Below are positions 46,790 to 54,354 of a stretch of DNA of 64,000 nt, piece by piece. A program made the position numbers and the translations under genes. The notes beneath the pieces are model-generated. The model was given only the letters and a program-made list of their open reading frames with translations. It did not search any database and was not told where the DNA came from. Location of the stretch: positions 4,712,001 to 4,776,000 of the forward strand of contig NZ_JBNTQY010000001.1 of the NCBI RefSeq assembly GCF_051209875.1. The letters are read 5' to 3'. Source of the stretch: Emticicia sp051209875. Lineage in GTDB: Bacteria; Bacteroidota; Bacteroidia; Cytophagales; Spirosomataceae. The stretch's first letter is position 1. Every line of letters begins with the position of its first letter.

Positions 46790-46871
46790 GCTTAATTTTT
46801 GTATGTTTTTTTACATAGCAAATCTGTTCATCCTATTTGTGTAGAACGCCACCACCAGATTTTTGCTATGT
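46771..46871 (-). promoter_or_regulatory. Pause hairpin and antiterminator of the trp attenuator
   Basis: Region 1 (46856-46871, over the Trp codons) pairs with region 2 (46813-46826): 10 bp ACATAGCAAA / TTTGCTATGT plus 4 bp TCTG / CAGA. Region 2 can instead pair with region 3: ATGAACAG (46824-46831) with CTGTTCAT (46771-46778), 8 bp, and TTTGCT (46817-46822) with AGCAAA (46787-46792), 6 bp. Region 3 includes the terminator's 5' arm and loop, so 2:3 pairing prevents the terminator. This is the classical alternative-fold logic. Confidence 0.85.
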
Positions 46872-46887
46872 TGTTTTGCTGAGTCAT
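46828..46887 (-). CDS. trpL: trp leader peptide
   Basis: A 19-codon ORF with ATG at 46887 and TGA at 46828-46830 encodes MTQQNNIAKIWWWRSTQIG. Three successive TGG codons (46849-46857) lie inside the 5' arm of the pause hairpin. When charged tRNA-Trp is scarce the ribosome would stall there, free region 2 and let the antiterminator form, allowing trpEGDC expression. When it is plentiful the ribosome runs to the stop codon, and the terminator forms. This is inferred from sequence alone but all the parts fit. Confidence 0.88.
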   Translation of the reverse strand: MTQQNNIAKIWWWRSTQIG

Positions 46888-46932
46888 TTTTTAATTATAA
46901 TTAACACCATTAGAAATGCTGTTGTACTGATG

Positions 46933-46961
46933 CAAAAGTAATAGTTGATTTGAGAAAACAA
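46933..46961 (-). promoter_or_regulatory. Promoter of the trpL-EGDC transcript
   Basis: On the minus strand TTG (46959-46961), an 18-nt spacer and TACTTTTG (46933-46940) match the Bacteroidota consensus. The predicted transcript starts about 40 nt before the leader peptide ATG. Confidence 0.72.
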
Positions 46962-47097
46962 AATTATTTTTTTGAAATATTTTTGTTTTTAAAATGAAAA
47001 TATTGTTTAATCAACTGATTATCAACAATTTAACAGCAAATAAAATAAATAAAGTTTAGTGTTTTTTGACAGAGTAGGAACTCCGTCCTACAGGAAA

Positions 47098-47481
47098 TTA
47101 ATCAACTGGACTACCAAATTGGAAAGAAACTTCCTTTACCAAACTCGAAGCATTGAAATAAAGTATCATTGATCGAGCTTGTGTAGCATTTTGGATGCTT
47201 TCACATTGCGGTCCTTTTTCTAAGAAAAACACAAAAACTTTTTCATTCCGACGACTCAAAATCTGGAAGTCATATCGGCCTAAAGTTTCATAAATTTGAT
47301 TTTCCGATAAACCTAAAATCTTCGGTTTGATTGCTTTTAAATCTTCAATCAATTTCACTCGCTTTCCTTCACAGCCTCCCCTATCAGTTTTGAAACTTTG
47401 TAAATCAAATTTTCCAAAATCTACTTTTTTGTCTCGGCAAGAAGCTAAAGCTAAAAGGCTTATTATTAGTATTTTACGCAT
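47098..47481 (-). CDS. Small lipoprotein of unknown function
   Basis: Protein of 127 residues. The signal peptide has a lipobox LASC (Cys about 15). The mature part contains GGCEGKRVKLIEDLKAIKPKILGLSENQIYETLGRYDFQILSRRNEKVFVFFLEKGPQCE and ends SFQFGSPVD. Two further cysteines (in GGCEG and PQCES) might form a disulfide. The LSENQIYETLG segment resembles the SmpA/OmlA-like small beta lipoproteins of the envelope, but this is only a weak resemblance. No obvious operon partner. Confidence 0.75.
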   Translation of the reverse strand: MRKILIISLLALASCRDKKVDFGKFDLQSFKTDRGGCEGKRVKLIEDLKAIKPKILGLSENQIYETLGRYDFQILSRRNEKVFVFFLEKGPQCESIQNATQARSMILYFNASSLVKEVSFQFGSPVD

Positions 47482-47497
47482 ATTTTATTATTATTTT

Positions 47498-47577
47498 GCC
47501 TCATCCCAACCCCTCTCCAAAAAAGGAGAGCGGCTAAAGAAGAGGTGTAAAAAGCCCTCCCTATCGGGTTGGGTGCG
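47498..47577. repeat. CAACCCCTCTCC-type inverted repeat
   Basis: CATCCCAACCCCTCTCC (from 47503) and the later CGGGTTGGGTG form an outer dyad around an inner CTCTCC-AAAAAA-GGAGAG hairpin. It lies between the lipoprotein and oxidoreductase genes. The composition is that of a small intergenic repeat family frequent in Bacteroidota; copy number in this genome cannot be seen here. Confidence 0.5.
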
Positions 47578-47582
47578 GTAGT

Positions 47583-48980
47583 TTATATTTTCACTTCCAT
47601 CATTTTTTTCCCTAAACGACTTTTTTCTGCCATGAAGCCCATTACGTGGCTTTCGATAGAGGCTTCGATGGTTGAAGTCAAAAGTTCAGGTTTGTTTTGG
47701 GCAACTGCCTGCACAAAGTTACGAGCTAAACCATAATCTCCACCACCATGTCCTGATGCTTGATTTTTGTATTCGGGCTGCTCGTTTGCTTTCCAAGAAG
47801 TCGTTTCTTTTGTTCTGAAATCATAGGTTTGTATTTGGTTCATATCTCCCCAAACTTCACCTTGTGAAAACATCAAACGAGTCTTGCGATGCTCAAATGA
47901 GGTAAATGCCTCCATAGCAAAACTCACCGTTGTCCCGCCTTCAAACTCCATTGATGTTGTATAATGGTCGGGTTGGTCGTTGTCCATTCTATAAACACAT
48001 CTACCGTACTGAGATGTTTTCAATTTTTCGTAAATTTCGTCACTTTGTTTGGTTAAATCATCAGTTACGTCCAAAACATTAATGCGTTGCTTTTCTTTTT
48101 GGTAAATTCTGATTGCTGAAAACGGACAGGTTGCTTCTACTTTACAGCCATCTGTACAACGATCTGTGCTACCTTCGGGTGCATTTTCACGCTTAAACCA
48201 AGTGAGAGAGCCATGAGCTGAAATACTTTTGCAAGGTTTTCCTATAATCCAACGTAAAATATCAAGATCATGGCAAGATTTTGCTAAAATAATTGGATTT
48301 GTATCTTTAGAAATATGCCAATTGCCTCGTACATACGAATGTGCCATGTGTGCATATTCAACACCTTCTAAATGATTGACACTGATGAGTTTACCAAATT
48401 GCCCACTGGCAGTAATTTCTTTGAGTTTTTTGAAATATGGCGTATAACGAAGCACATGACAAACAGCAATAATTGCTTTCGTTTTCTTGGCCATTGCCAT
48501 AATATCTAAACATTCTTGCATGGATGGTGAGATTGGCTTTTCGAGCAAAACATGATAGCCCATTGCGAGAGCTTTCATGGCTGGACCATAATGTAACCAA
48601 TCTGGCGTAGAAATGATAATTGCATCGGCAAACTTGGGTACTTTGAAAACATCTTCCCAAGTTTTGAAGCGATTTTTTTCTTCAATATTATGAGACTTGG
48701 CAAAACGGTCATTGCGGAAAGGAATCGGCTCGGCAACACCAACCATATCCAATTCATTTGGGAAAGCCAAAGAAAAACGTCCATATACATTTCCTCGATT
48801 TCCTGCTCCCAATACAATTGCCGTTACTGGTCTGTCTAATGCGATATATCTTTCATCCGCTTCAACACTAATACTCTGATTATCAATCTCTTCTGCGAAA
48901 GAATCGGTATTAAATAAAGACAAACTACTTGCCGTTAATCCAAAAGTTTTGAGTAGGTGTCGGCGTGAAATATTTTCCAT
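47583..48980 (-). CDS. Gfo/Idh/MocA-family oxidoreductase with Tat signal
   Basis: Protein of 465 residues. The N-terminus (ISRRHLLKTFGLTASSLSLF) is a twin-arginine signal. The NAD(P)-binding fold starts VTAIVLGAGNRGNVYGRF, and the EKPISPS motif holds the conserved catalytic Lys of the family. CHVLRYTPYFKKL and NPIILAKSCHDLDILRWI follow, then C-terminal domain features. A cluster of Cys (DRCTDGCKVEATCP, about 265-280) may bind a metal. The enzyme is probably a periplasmic sugar oxidoreductase or glycosidase-like enzyme. Its promoter lies in a symmetrical palindrome shared with the small membrane gene at 49050. Confidence 0.9.
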   Translation of the reverse strand: MENISRRHLLKTFGLTASSLSLFNTDSFAEEIDNQSISVEADERYIALDRPVTAIVLGAGNRGNVYGRFSLAFPNELDMVGVAEPIPFRNDRFAKSHNIEEKNRFKTWEDVFKVPKFADAIIISTPDWLHYGPAMKALAMGYHVLLEKPISPSMQECLDIMAMAKKTKAIIAVCHVLRYTPYFKKLKEITASGQFGKLISVNHLEGVEYAHMAHSYVRGNWHISKDTNPIILAKSCHDLDILRWIIGKPCKSISAHGSLTWFKRENAPEGSTDRCTDGCKVEATCPFSAIRIYQKEKQRINVLDVTDDLTKQSDEIYEKLKTSQYGRCVYRMDNDQPDHYTTSMEFEGGTTVSFAMEAFTSFEHRKTRLMFSQGEVWGDMNQIQTYDFRTKETTSWKANEQPEYKNQASGHGGGDYGLARNFVQAVAQNKPELLTSTIEASIESHVMGFMAEKSRLGKKMMEVKI

Positions 48981-49008
48981 GTATAAGGCTGAATGTTTTT
49001 GAAGTATA

Positions 49009-49026
49009 TTATATTTGCAAATATAA
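49009..49026. promoter_or_regulatory. Symmetrical bidirectional promoter palindrome
   Basis: A perfect 18-bp palindrome TTATATTTGCAAATATAA contains TATATTTG on both strands, at 49010-49017 (plus) and 49018-49025 (minus). Each fits the TAnnTTTG -7 element, and the ATGs of the diverging genes are 30-35 bp away on both sides. No TTG was found at the usual -33 position on either side. Confidence 0.55.
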
Positions 49027-49049
49027 CATAAACACTAAAATTTATACTG

Positions 49050-49268
49050 ATGTCTGAGAATTTACAGAAAAAACTCCCAATTTTTATGCTCGTGCTTTTG
49101 ATGTTAGCTACCATAATTGAAGGAATTTCAACCTATTATGCAAGTCCACAGGTACAAAAAATGGTAAATATTGGGCATTTGATTTTGGCAATTTTGGTAC
49201 TTCTCATTGGTTTAGGCTTAGTTTATGTAAAGTTTCAGCAGAAGAAAAAAAGTTCAAATAAAGTTTAA
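49050..49268 (+). CDS. Small two-helix membrane protein
   Basis: Protein of 72 residues with two hydrophobic helices (IFMLVLLMLATIIEGIST and LILAILVLLIGLGLVYV) and a basic C-terminus (KFQQKKKSSNKV). No family is recognised. It diverges from the oxidoreductase gene across a palindromic promoter, and its stop overlaps the convergent GH32-like gene stop by 4 bp. The helix pattern and promoter make it a probable real gene. Confidence 0.7.
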   Translation: MSENLQKKLPIFMLVLLMLATIIEGISTYYASPQVQKMVNIGHLILAILVLLIGLGLVYVKFQQKKKSSNKV

Positions 49269-49831
49269 TTGCTTTGCTCCCAAACAACTAATTTCGTAAC
49301 TTTTGCTCTTCCATTACTAAAAACTTGCCAATCAGTGCTATTTTCTTCGGGAAAGACTCGACTAATTAATCTGGCTTCACCATCATTTCCAAAAACTTCA
49401 ACCGAAGTTTTATCAACAAAAATTTGCATTTTTACTCTACCACGGTCTGTTTTCATGGGAATTACCCACATTCCAAGAATATTCACAGCGTCATTTCTGC
49501 CTGCATGAATGCTATTGATATACAATTGTTCATTATTCAGCTGATAACCAACAATTGCTTCTTGATTTAAATTTTCTTTTAATAATACTCTTACACCAAA
49601 CTCGCTTGCTCCATTAGGGTCAAATTCTATTTCAATCATGTATGATTCTGTATTATTTCTCCAAGTCATACCATTGTCACCTTCAAGGCTTAAATCCTCC
49701 ATCATTATTACAGTATGCCACTTATCTTGCGAAGCTAAACGAATTCTCATTCGTTCCTTTATATCTACAATTGATTGACTATAAGCCAACTGAGAAAGTA
49801 ATAGCCCGCATATAAATATTTTATTTCTCAT
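49265..49831 (-). CDS. Secreted protein with an orphan GH32 C-terminal-like domain
   Basis: Protein of 188 residues. A signal peptide (1-18, ending AYSQ) is followed by a beta-sandwich resembling the C-terminal domain of GH32 levanases/fructosidases: FDPNGASEFGVRVLLKE, VKMQIFVDKTSVEVFGNDGEARLISRVFPEE. The five-bladed GH32 catalytic propeller (with its WMNDPNG motif) is absent and no ORF upstream supplies it. It may be a carbohydrate-binding or oligomerisation module, or a remnant of a larger enzyme. It has its own signal peptide and full frame, so a functional stand-alone protein is possible. Confidence 0.78.
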   Translation of the reverse strand: MRNKIFICGLLLSQLAYSQSIVDIKERMRIRLASQDKWHTVIMMEDLSLEGDNGMTWRNNTESYMIEIEFDPNGASEFGVRVLLKENLNQEAIVGYQLNNEQLYINSIHAGRNDAVNILGMWVIPMKTDRGRVKMQIFVDKTSVEVFGNDGEARLISRVFPEENSTDWQVFSNGRAKVTKLVVWEQSN

Positions 49832-49957
49832 TTATTTACAAATTTTTCAGAATGGCCAAAATTAGTAATTTATTGGTGATAAAATTACGAATACAGAAAG
49901 TAGTGAAACTCTACCAAAATTTTCATTGTTTATTATAAAAACATAAATCTCAAAACC

Positions 49958-50257
49958 ATGACTGGAACATTTGAAGAATTAATAGCCTCTGAAAAGCCAA
50001 TTTTAATAGATTTTTTTGCTACTTGGTGTGGGCCGTGTAAAGCATTAGCACCAACACTACAACAATTAGCTCAAGAAGAAGGTGATAAAATAAGAATAGT
50101 AAAAATAGACGTAGATCAGAATCCAAAACTGGCGGCAAAATACCGAGTTTCGGGTGTTCCTACACTGATATTATTCAAGAAAAGTGAATTAAAATGGCGA
50201 CAATCGGGTGTACTATCCTTACCACAACTGAAAAATGTTGTAGAGCAATTTGTTTAA
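49958..50257 (+). CDS. trxA: Thioredoxin
   Basis: Thiol-disulfide oxidoreductase of 99 residues. It has the active site ATWCGPCKALAP, KIDVDQNPKLAAKYRVSGVPTLILFKK (cis-proline loop) and a C-terminal helix, so all the functional residues are present. Cytosolic (no signal peptide). It reduces protein disulfides with thioredoxin reductase, which is not in the window. It stands alone between a convergent gene and a minus-strand small ORF. Confidence 0.95.
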   Translation: MTGTFEELIASEKPILIDFFATWCGPCKALAPTLQQLAQEEGDKIRIVKIDVDQNPKLAAKYRVSGVPTLILFKKSELKWRQSGVLSLPQLKNVVEQFV

Positions 50258-50326
50258 ACTAAGAAATAGTTTTTCTGTTTGGGGAAAGGACTCCTCCAAA
50301 AATAGGGTGTTTTGAAAATAGACTCA

Positions 50327-50479
50327 CTAAGAAATAGCTTCTTTTTCGACAATATCAGCCGCTGCTTGTTCTAAAACTCGCTTAACGCCTTCAAATGCTC
50401 CGCTAACAATAGCTAATGGCAACAACAATGGCATAAAAACTATCCATTGCATAAACATCGATGAATTGAACTTTTTCAT
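50327..50479 (-). CDS. Small membrane protein, 50 residues
   Basis: An ATG at 50479 opens a 50-codon frame ending TAG at 50327. The product starts MKKFNSSMFMQW and has one helix (IVFMPLLLPLAIVSGAF), then an amphipathic charged tail (EGVKRVLEQAAADIVEKEAIS). The signal-like start, single helix and charged tail look protein-like. Family unknown; its function cannot be assigned. Confidence 0.55.
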   Translation of the reverse strand: MKKFNSSMFMQWIVFMPLLLPLAIVSGAFEGVKRVLEQAAADIVEKEAIS

Positions 50480-50633
50480 GGGTGGTTGGGTGCTATATGC
50501 ACGTTTGAGCTTACTACACGTAATTTTATGAAAGCAATTACAAATAGTGTACCAATATTAAATCTTTGTAAAATTAAAAAAAATATTCTTTAAGTACAAA
50601 AATATTTTGAATTAAATTGTATGTATGACACAT

Positions 50634-50668
50634 AAAAAAACTGCCCCTTGAAAGAAGGCAGTTTTTTT
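50634..50668 (-). terminator. Terminator of the Fe-S protein gene
   Basis: A perfect 12-bp stem AAAAAAACTGCC (50634-50645) / GGCAGTTTTTTT (50657-50668) with an 11-nt loop begins 30 bp past the stop at 50698. Confidence 0.8.
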
Positions 50669-50697
50669 ATGTTTTTCACCCTTAAAACGAACAGTTT

Positions 50698-52104
50698 TTA
50701 TTTTAAACCATCCACCCAATTAAAACGGTCGGCTGGAGAAAACTTCCACGGAGCCATATTATTTTCGAGGTTTGAAAACATACCATTCCAAGAAGCAGGT
50801 GCTTGAGCTTCTTCCATTACTTTATAACGTCGCAGTTGTAAAATAATATCTAATGGACTAATGTTAATTGGACATTCTTGCACGCAAGCATTACAGGTGG
50901 TACATGCTAAAATTTCTTCTTCCGAAATGTAATCTCCCAAAAGGGTTTTCCCATCATCAAAATCAGCAATTGTATTTTTTTTATCAGAGGCTAACCAACC
51001 TTTTTGAATATCTTCTAATCGATCACGAGTATCCATCATGATTTTTCGTGGCGAAAGCTGTTTACCTGTGATATTTGCAGGACATGAAGATGTACAACGG
51101 CCACACTCGGTGCAACTGTAAGCATCCATGAGATTTTTCCAAGATAAATCTTTTACATCTTTTGCACCAAAACGTCCTACTTCAGCAGGGTTGGCATCTG
51201 CTTCATCTAACCCCAACATGATTTTAACTTCTTTTGTAACCGTTGGCATATTTGCCATTTCGCCTTTGGCTTTGAGATTAGAAAAGTAAGTATTGGGAAA
51301 AGCCAAGAAAATATGCAAGTGTTTTGAGTAAGTTACGTAAGTGGCAAAAGCCATAATACCTAAAATATGAAACCACCAAGCTGCTCGTTCATAAGTCACA
51401 AGAGCTGAGTCAGATAAATTAATAAAAATAGGTTGTAGGAATTGACTTATCCAAAAATTGCCAGTAACAGCTTCCGCATAATGGCCAACGCCTCTATCTT
51501 GTAAAATTGTGTCAACAGCATTCATGCTCAAGAAAGCCCACATTAACAAAATTTCAGTAATTAAAATAATGTTAGCATCTTTCGTTGCCCAGCCTTTCAT
51601 CTCACGATGGCGAGATTCTTGAAAACGTTGTACTTTTGTAACATTACGTCTTATTAAAAAAACCACACAAACTGCTAGCACACCTAATGCTAAAATTTCA
51701 AAGAAATTGATTAGAAAATTATAAAATCCACCCAAAGGCTCGGCAAAAATTCGATGTGTTCCAAAAACACCATCAATCATTATTTCCAACACTTCAATAT
51801 TAATGATGATAAAACCTGCATAAATAATAAAGTGCATGAATCCTACAATTGGGCGATTGAACATTTTTTTCTGTCCAAAAGCTATCAATAGCATTGTTTT
51901 AAGTCGCTCGGAAGGATCATCGGAACGGTCTTCTGCCCTGCCCAACTGAATAGTGCTTTTGATGAGTATCACTCGGCGACTAATGAAATAAGCTGCCAAG
52001 CCCAATGCAGCTACGAATAAGATTTGTGAAAGAATTTGCATATTTTCGATTGGTTGAAATGATTCTGAGATGTTGTTGAACTCATCATAATAGTATGCTT
52101 GCAT
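50698..52104 (-). CDS. Membrane-bound HdrC/GlpC-like (Fe-S)-binding oxidoreductase
   Basis: Protein of up to 468 residues. The N-terminal half (about 25-270) has five or six membrane helices. The C-terminal half carries two 4Fe-4S motifs: CTECGRCTSSCPAN and CTTCNACVQECPIN. This is the HdrC-like electron-transfer architecture found in Bacteroidota next to an HdrB-like CCG protein; no such partner is found nearby. A start at 52041 (MQILSQILFVAALGLAAYF) is more family-like than 52104. The promoter at 52112-52141 suits either. The likely role is transfer of electrons between a soluble donor and the quinone pool. Confidence 0.85.
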   Translation of the reverse strand: MQAYYYDEFNNISESFQPIENMQILSQILFVAALGLAAYFISRRVILIKSTIQLGRAEDRSDDPSERLKTMLLIAFGQKKMFNRPIVGFMHFIIYAGFIIINIEVLEIMIDGVFGTHRIFAEPLGGFYNFLINFFEILALGVLAVCVVFLIRRNVTKVQRFQESRHREMKGWATKDANIILITEILLMWAFLSMNAVDTILQDRGVGHYAEAVTGNFWISQFLQPIFINLSDSALVTYERAAWWFHILGIMAFATYVTYSKHLHIFLAFPNTYFSNLKAKGEMANMPTVTKEVKIMLGLDEADANPAEVGRFGAKDVKDLSWKNLMDAYSCTECGRCTSSCPANITGKQLSPRKIMMDTRDRLEDIQKGWLASDKKNTIADFDDGKTLLGDYISEEEILACTTCNACVQECPINISPLDIILQLRRYKVMEEAQAPASWNGMFSNLENNMAPWKFSPADRFNWVDGLK

Positions 52105-52111
52105 AACATTA

Positions 52112-52141
52112 CAAATATCGTAAAAAAGATAATGAAGTCAA
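52112..52141 (-). promoter_or_regulatory. Promoter of the Fe-S protein gene
   Basis: On the minus strand TTG (52139-52141), a 19-nt spacer and GATATTTG (52112-52119). The -7 element starts GA like rrn P2/P3. Transcription would begin near 52105, favouring the internal start at 52041 with a leader of about 65 nt. Confidence 0.55.
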
Positions 52142-52178
52142 GAGAAAAAATTTTTTTTAAGTTTTTTTTACAAGATAT

Positions 52179-52222
52179 TTGTTCTTAAAAAGTTTTTGTC
52201 TAATTTTGCACTCCCAAACGAC
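52179..52222 (+). promoter_or_regulatory. tRNA-Phe promoter with the rrn-shared element
   Basis: TTG (52179-52181), a 19-nt spacer and TAATTTTG (52201-52208) form a full consensus promoter. The bases 52205-52222 (TTTGCACTCCCAAACGAC) are identical to those of rrn P4, about 17 kb away on the other strand. The tRNA starts about 40 bp after the predicted transcription start. Confidence 0.78.
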
Positions 52223-52252
52223 GGCAACGTAGCAGGGAAATGGTGGTGATAA

Positions 52253-52325
52253 GGTGATGTAGCTCAGTTGGTAGAGCAAAGGACTGAAAATCCTTGTGTC
52301 GGCGGTTCGATCCCGTCCATCACCA
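52253..52325 (+). tRNA. tRNA-Phe (anticodon GAA)
   Basis: A 73-nt cloverleaf: acceptor GGTGATG pairs with CATCACC, D-arm GCTCAGTTGGTAGAGC, anticodon loop CTGAAAA and T-arm GGTTCGATC; discriminator A. CCA is not encoded. Confidence 0.96.
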
Positions 52326-52335
52326 CCTAATAATC

Positions 52336-52370
52336 AAGCAGTTATGAAGAAATTCGTAACTGCTTTTTTT
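52336..52370 (+). terminator. Terminator of tRNA-Phe
   Basis: A 9-bp stem AAGCAGTTA (52336-52344) / TAACTGCTT (52356-52364) with a run of seven or more T, 11 bp after the tRNA. Confidence 0.8.
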
Positions 52371-52954
52371 ATGTGGTACAACAATAGTACAACATTTTGC
52401 TTTAGATATTTAATCAATCAGTCTATTAATAACTGATAATCTCCATCAATTTCTATGTATAATTCTTATTTTGTGTAAAAAAATAACCAACAAATTTGTT
52501 AGTTATCTCAATTATTTGGGGCTTAGTTGAAAATATTTTTAGAATTATTTGCCTCTGCAAACAGTCTCACCTTAAAAATCCTTTCTTTTTTTTAATATTA
52601 AACGGCTCCAATTGTAATTTTATCTGAGTGCTGATGAAAGTGTTTTATTTCCTCCTTTTTAGCTTATTATTTGTGAAAATTTTCAATAAAGCACCTTTAA
52701 ATCATAATTTTTCTGAGAAATTTACCAAAAAAAACTTAATTCTTAGGAAACATTAAAAATTCTACCTATGTTTATATCCAACCTGTTGAAACCTTTTCTT
52801 TTCCCCTAAATTCTACCTTACAAATAATCATTTGTCAAGTATATAGAATTATCTTTTATCCCACGATTCTCCAAACATTTTTTGAGAGAAGTCAAACTGC
52901 CGTAGGAAAATGTAAAGGTCAAAGTATAGTAAACTAACCACTAAAACATTGACC
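52371..52954. other. AT-rich intergenic region with a 24-bp near-palindrome
   Basis: The 584 bp between tRNA-Phe and the FAD operon contain no supported gene. Two GTACAACA copies, 11 bp apart (52376-52383 and 52387-52394), follow the tRNA terminator. A 24-bp palindrome with one mismatched pair (ATAACCAACAAA / TTTGTTAGTTAT) lies at 52483-52506 and could be an operator. No clear promoter for the FAD operon was recognised. Confidence 0.5.
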
Positions 52955-54316
52955 ATGAGTTCTTTTAAAAACCCAAAAACTCGCATTGGTATCATTGGAG
53001 CAGGCCCCGCAGGCATTTCTGCTGCTCATTTTTTAAAAAAACAAGGCTATTCAAATGTTACTATTCTCGAACAACACCCACAAGTGGGTGGAAAATGTAT
53101 TTCCAAAACCATTGATGGCAAATCTTTTGATATTGGTGCCAATTATGTAACATCAAACTACAAAATAGTCAAGAAATTAGCACGAGAACTCAAAGCAGAT
53201 CTATATACAGAAGCCAATAATAAATCCTACGATTTACGGATTAATCAATTTAGGTCTGTACTCAGTACCGTCTTAGGAGATACCTCTCTTATAAAATTTG
53301 CTTGGTTATGTCTATGTTATATGTATAAAAGATGGAAACTGAATGATATTATTTCACCTAAAAATCCAGGATATAAAGGCATTGCCAACCACCCCGAATT
53401 ATGCCAATCATTTGAATCTTGGTTAAAAGAAAATAATCTAACCGAACTTCTACTTCTTTTTGAAGTACCTATATCGCTGATGGGTTATAGTAAACTTGCC
53501 AATATACCAACTGCTTATGCTCTTACCTATTTACCCAATAGCACTTTTATTGAGTTATGTCTTGCTTCAATAAGTACGAGTATCTTGGGTTATCCAAAAA
53601 GATTTAAGGAAGGGTATCAACGATTTTTGGAAAGGCTATCTTGGACATTTGACTCTGACTCTATAAAATTAAATACCAAAGTGACAAGTGTAAAAAGAGG
53701 CGATAATATTCAAGTAGAATATATAGATAATAGCAGTGATGAAAACCAAATAGTAAAACAAACCATTGAGTTTGACTATTTATTTATTGGTGTACCATTG
53801 TATTTAGAAGCATTACAACCCTTCATGAGTGATATGACACCAGCTGAAAAAGAAATATTTAGTCAAGTGATTTTTGACCCTTTCATCGTTACAACCTATA
53901 AAATGGCTAATTGTGAAGTATTTACAGCTGGAACTTTCATGCTTCCTGAGCCAGCAAAAAATGAGCCTTTTGTAATCACTCGTCAGTTTGCAGGTGTTGA
54001 TTTTATTTCTATTTACACTCGTTCTGCTGTTGGCGAGCCTGTCAATAAAGAGAAAATCCTTGAAGAAAATGCTAAGTTTATTAAAAGATCTGTCAATTTA
54101 GACTTATGTGAACCATATTCATTCAATGATTTTGTTTATTTCCCTCATGTATTGACCACTCCAATGGCTAATGGTTTTTATGATAATTTGGAAGCACTTC
54201 AAGGTCAAAATAATACATTTTATATAGGAGGATTGATGAATTTTGAATTAGTGGAAACAATTATGAATTATTCCAAGCATTTAATTGAAACCAATTTTCC
54301 AAAAGTTGGCAATTAG
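52955..54316 (+). CDS. FAD-dependent amine-oxidase-fold oxidoreductase
   Basis: Cytosolic flavoprotein of 453 residues. The dinucleotide-binding start RIGIIGAGPAGISAAHFLKKQGYSNVTILEQHPQVGGKC is followed by SFDIGANYV, the flavin-contacting motif typical of the amine-oxidase/NAD(P)-binding_8 superfamily. The C-terminus ends FYDNLEALQGQNNTFYIGGLMNFELVETIMNY, the FAD-binding 'GG' motif region. The closest known type I can suggest is the polyunsaturated fatty acid isomerase-like group; this is inference, and the substrate is unknown. A paralogue with a membrane domain follows by 38 bp. ATG at 52955 is used; a TTG at 52949 is in frame. Confidence 0.85.
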   Translation: MSSFKNPKTRIGIIGAGPAGISAAHFLKKQGYSNVTILEQHPQVGGKCISKTIDGKSFDIGANYVTSNYKIVKKLARELKADLYTEANNKSYDLRINQFRSVLSTVLGDTSLIKFAWLCLCYMYKRWKLNDIISPKNPGYKGIANHPELCQSFESWLKENNLTELLLLFEVPISLMGYSKLANIPTAYALTYLPNSTFIELCLASISTSILGYPKRFKEGYQRFLERLSWTFDSDSIKLNTKVTSVKRGDNIQVEYIDNSSDENQIVKQTIEFDYLFIGVPLYLEALQPFMSDMTPAEKEIFSQVIFDPFIVTTYKMANCEVFTAGTFMLPEPAKNEPFVITRQFAGVDFISIYTRSAVGEPVNKEKILEENAKFIKRSVNLDLCEPYSFNDFVYFPHVLTTPMANGFYDNLEALQGQNNTFYIGGLMNFELVETIMNYSKHLIETNFPKVGN

Positions 54317-54354
54317 CCCTAAACTATACCTACAAAACCCTAAAACATAAACCT

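Noticed and set aside
52371..52954. Integrated element or attL next to tRNA-Phe
   Set aside because: No integrase, phage gene or duplicated tRNA 3' end is visible; only two short repeats support it, so it is not called.
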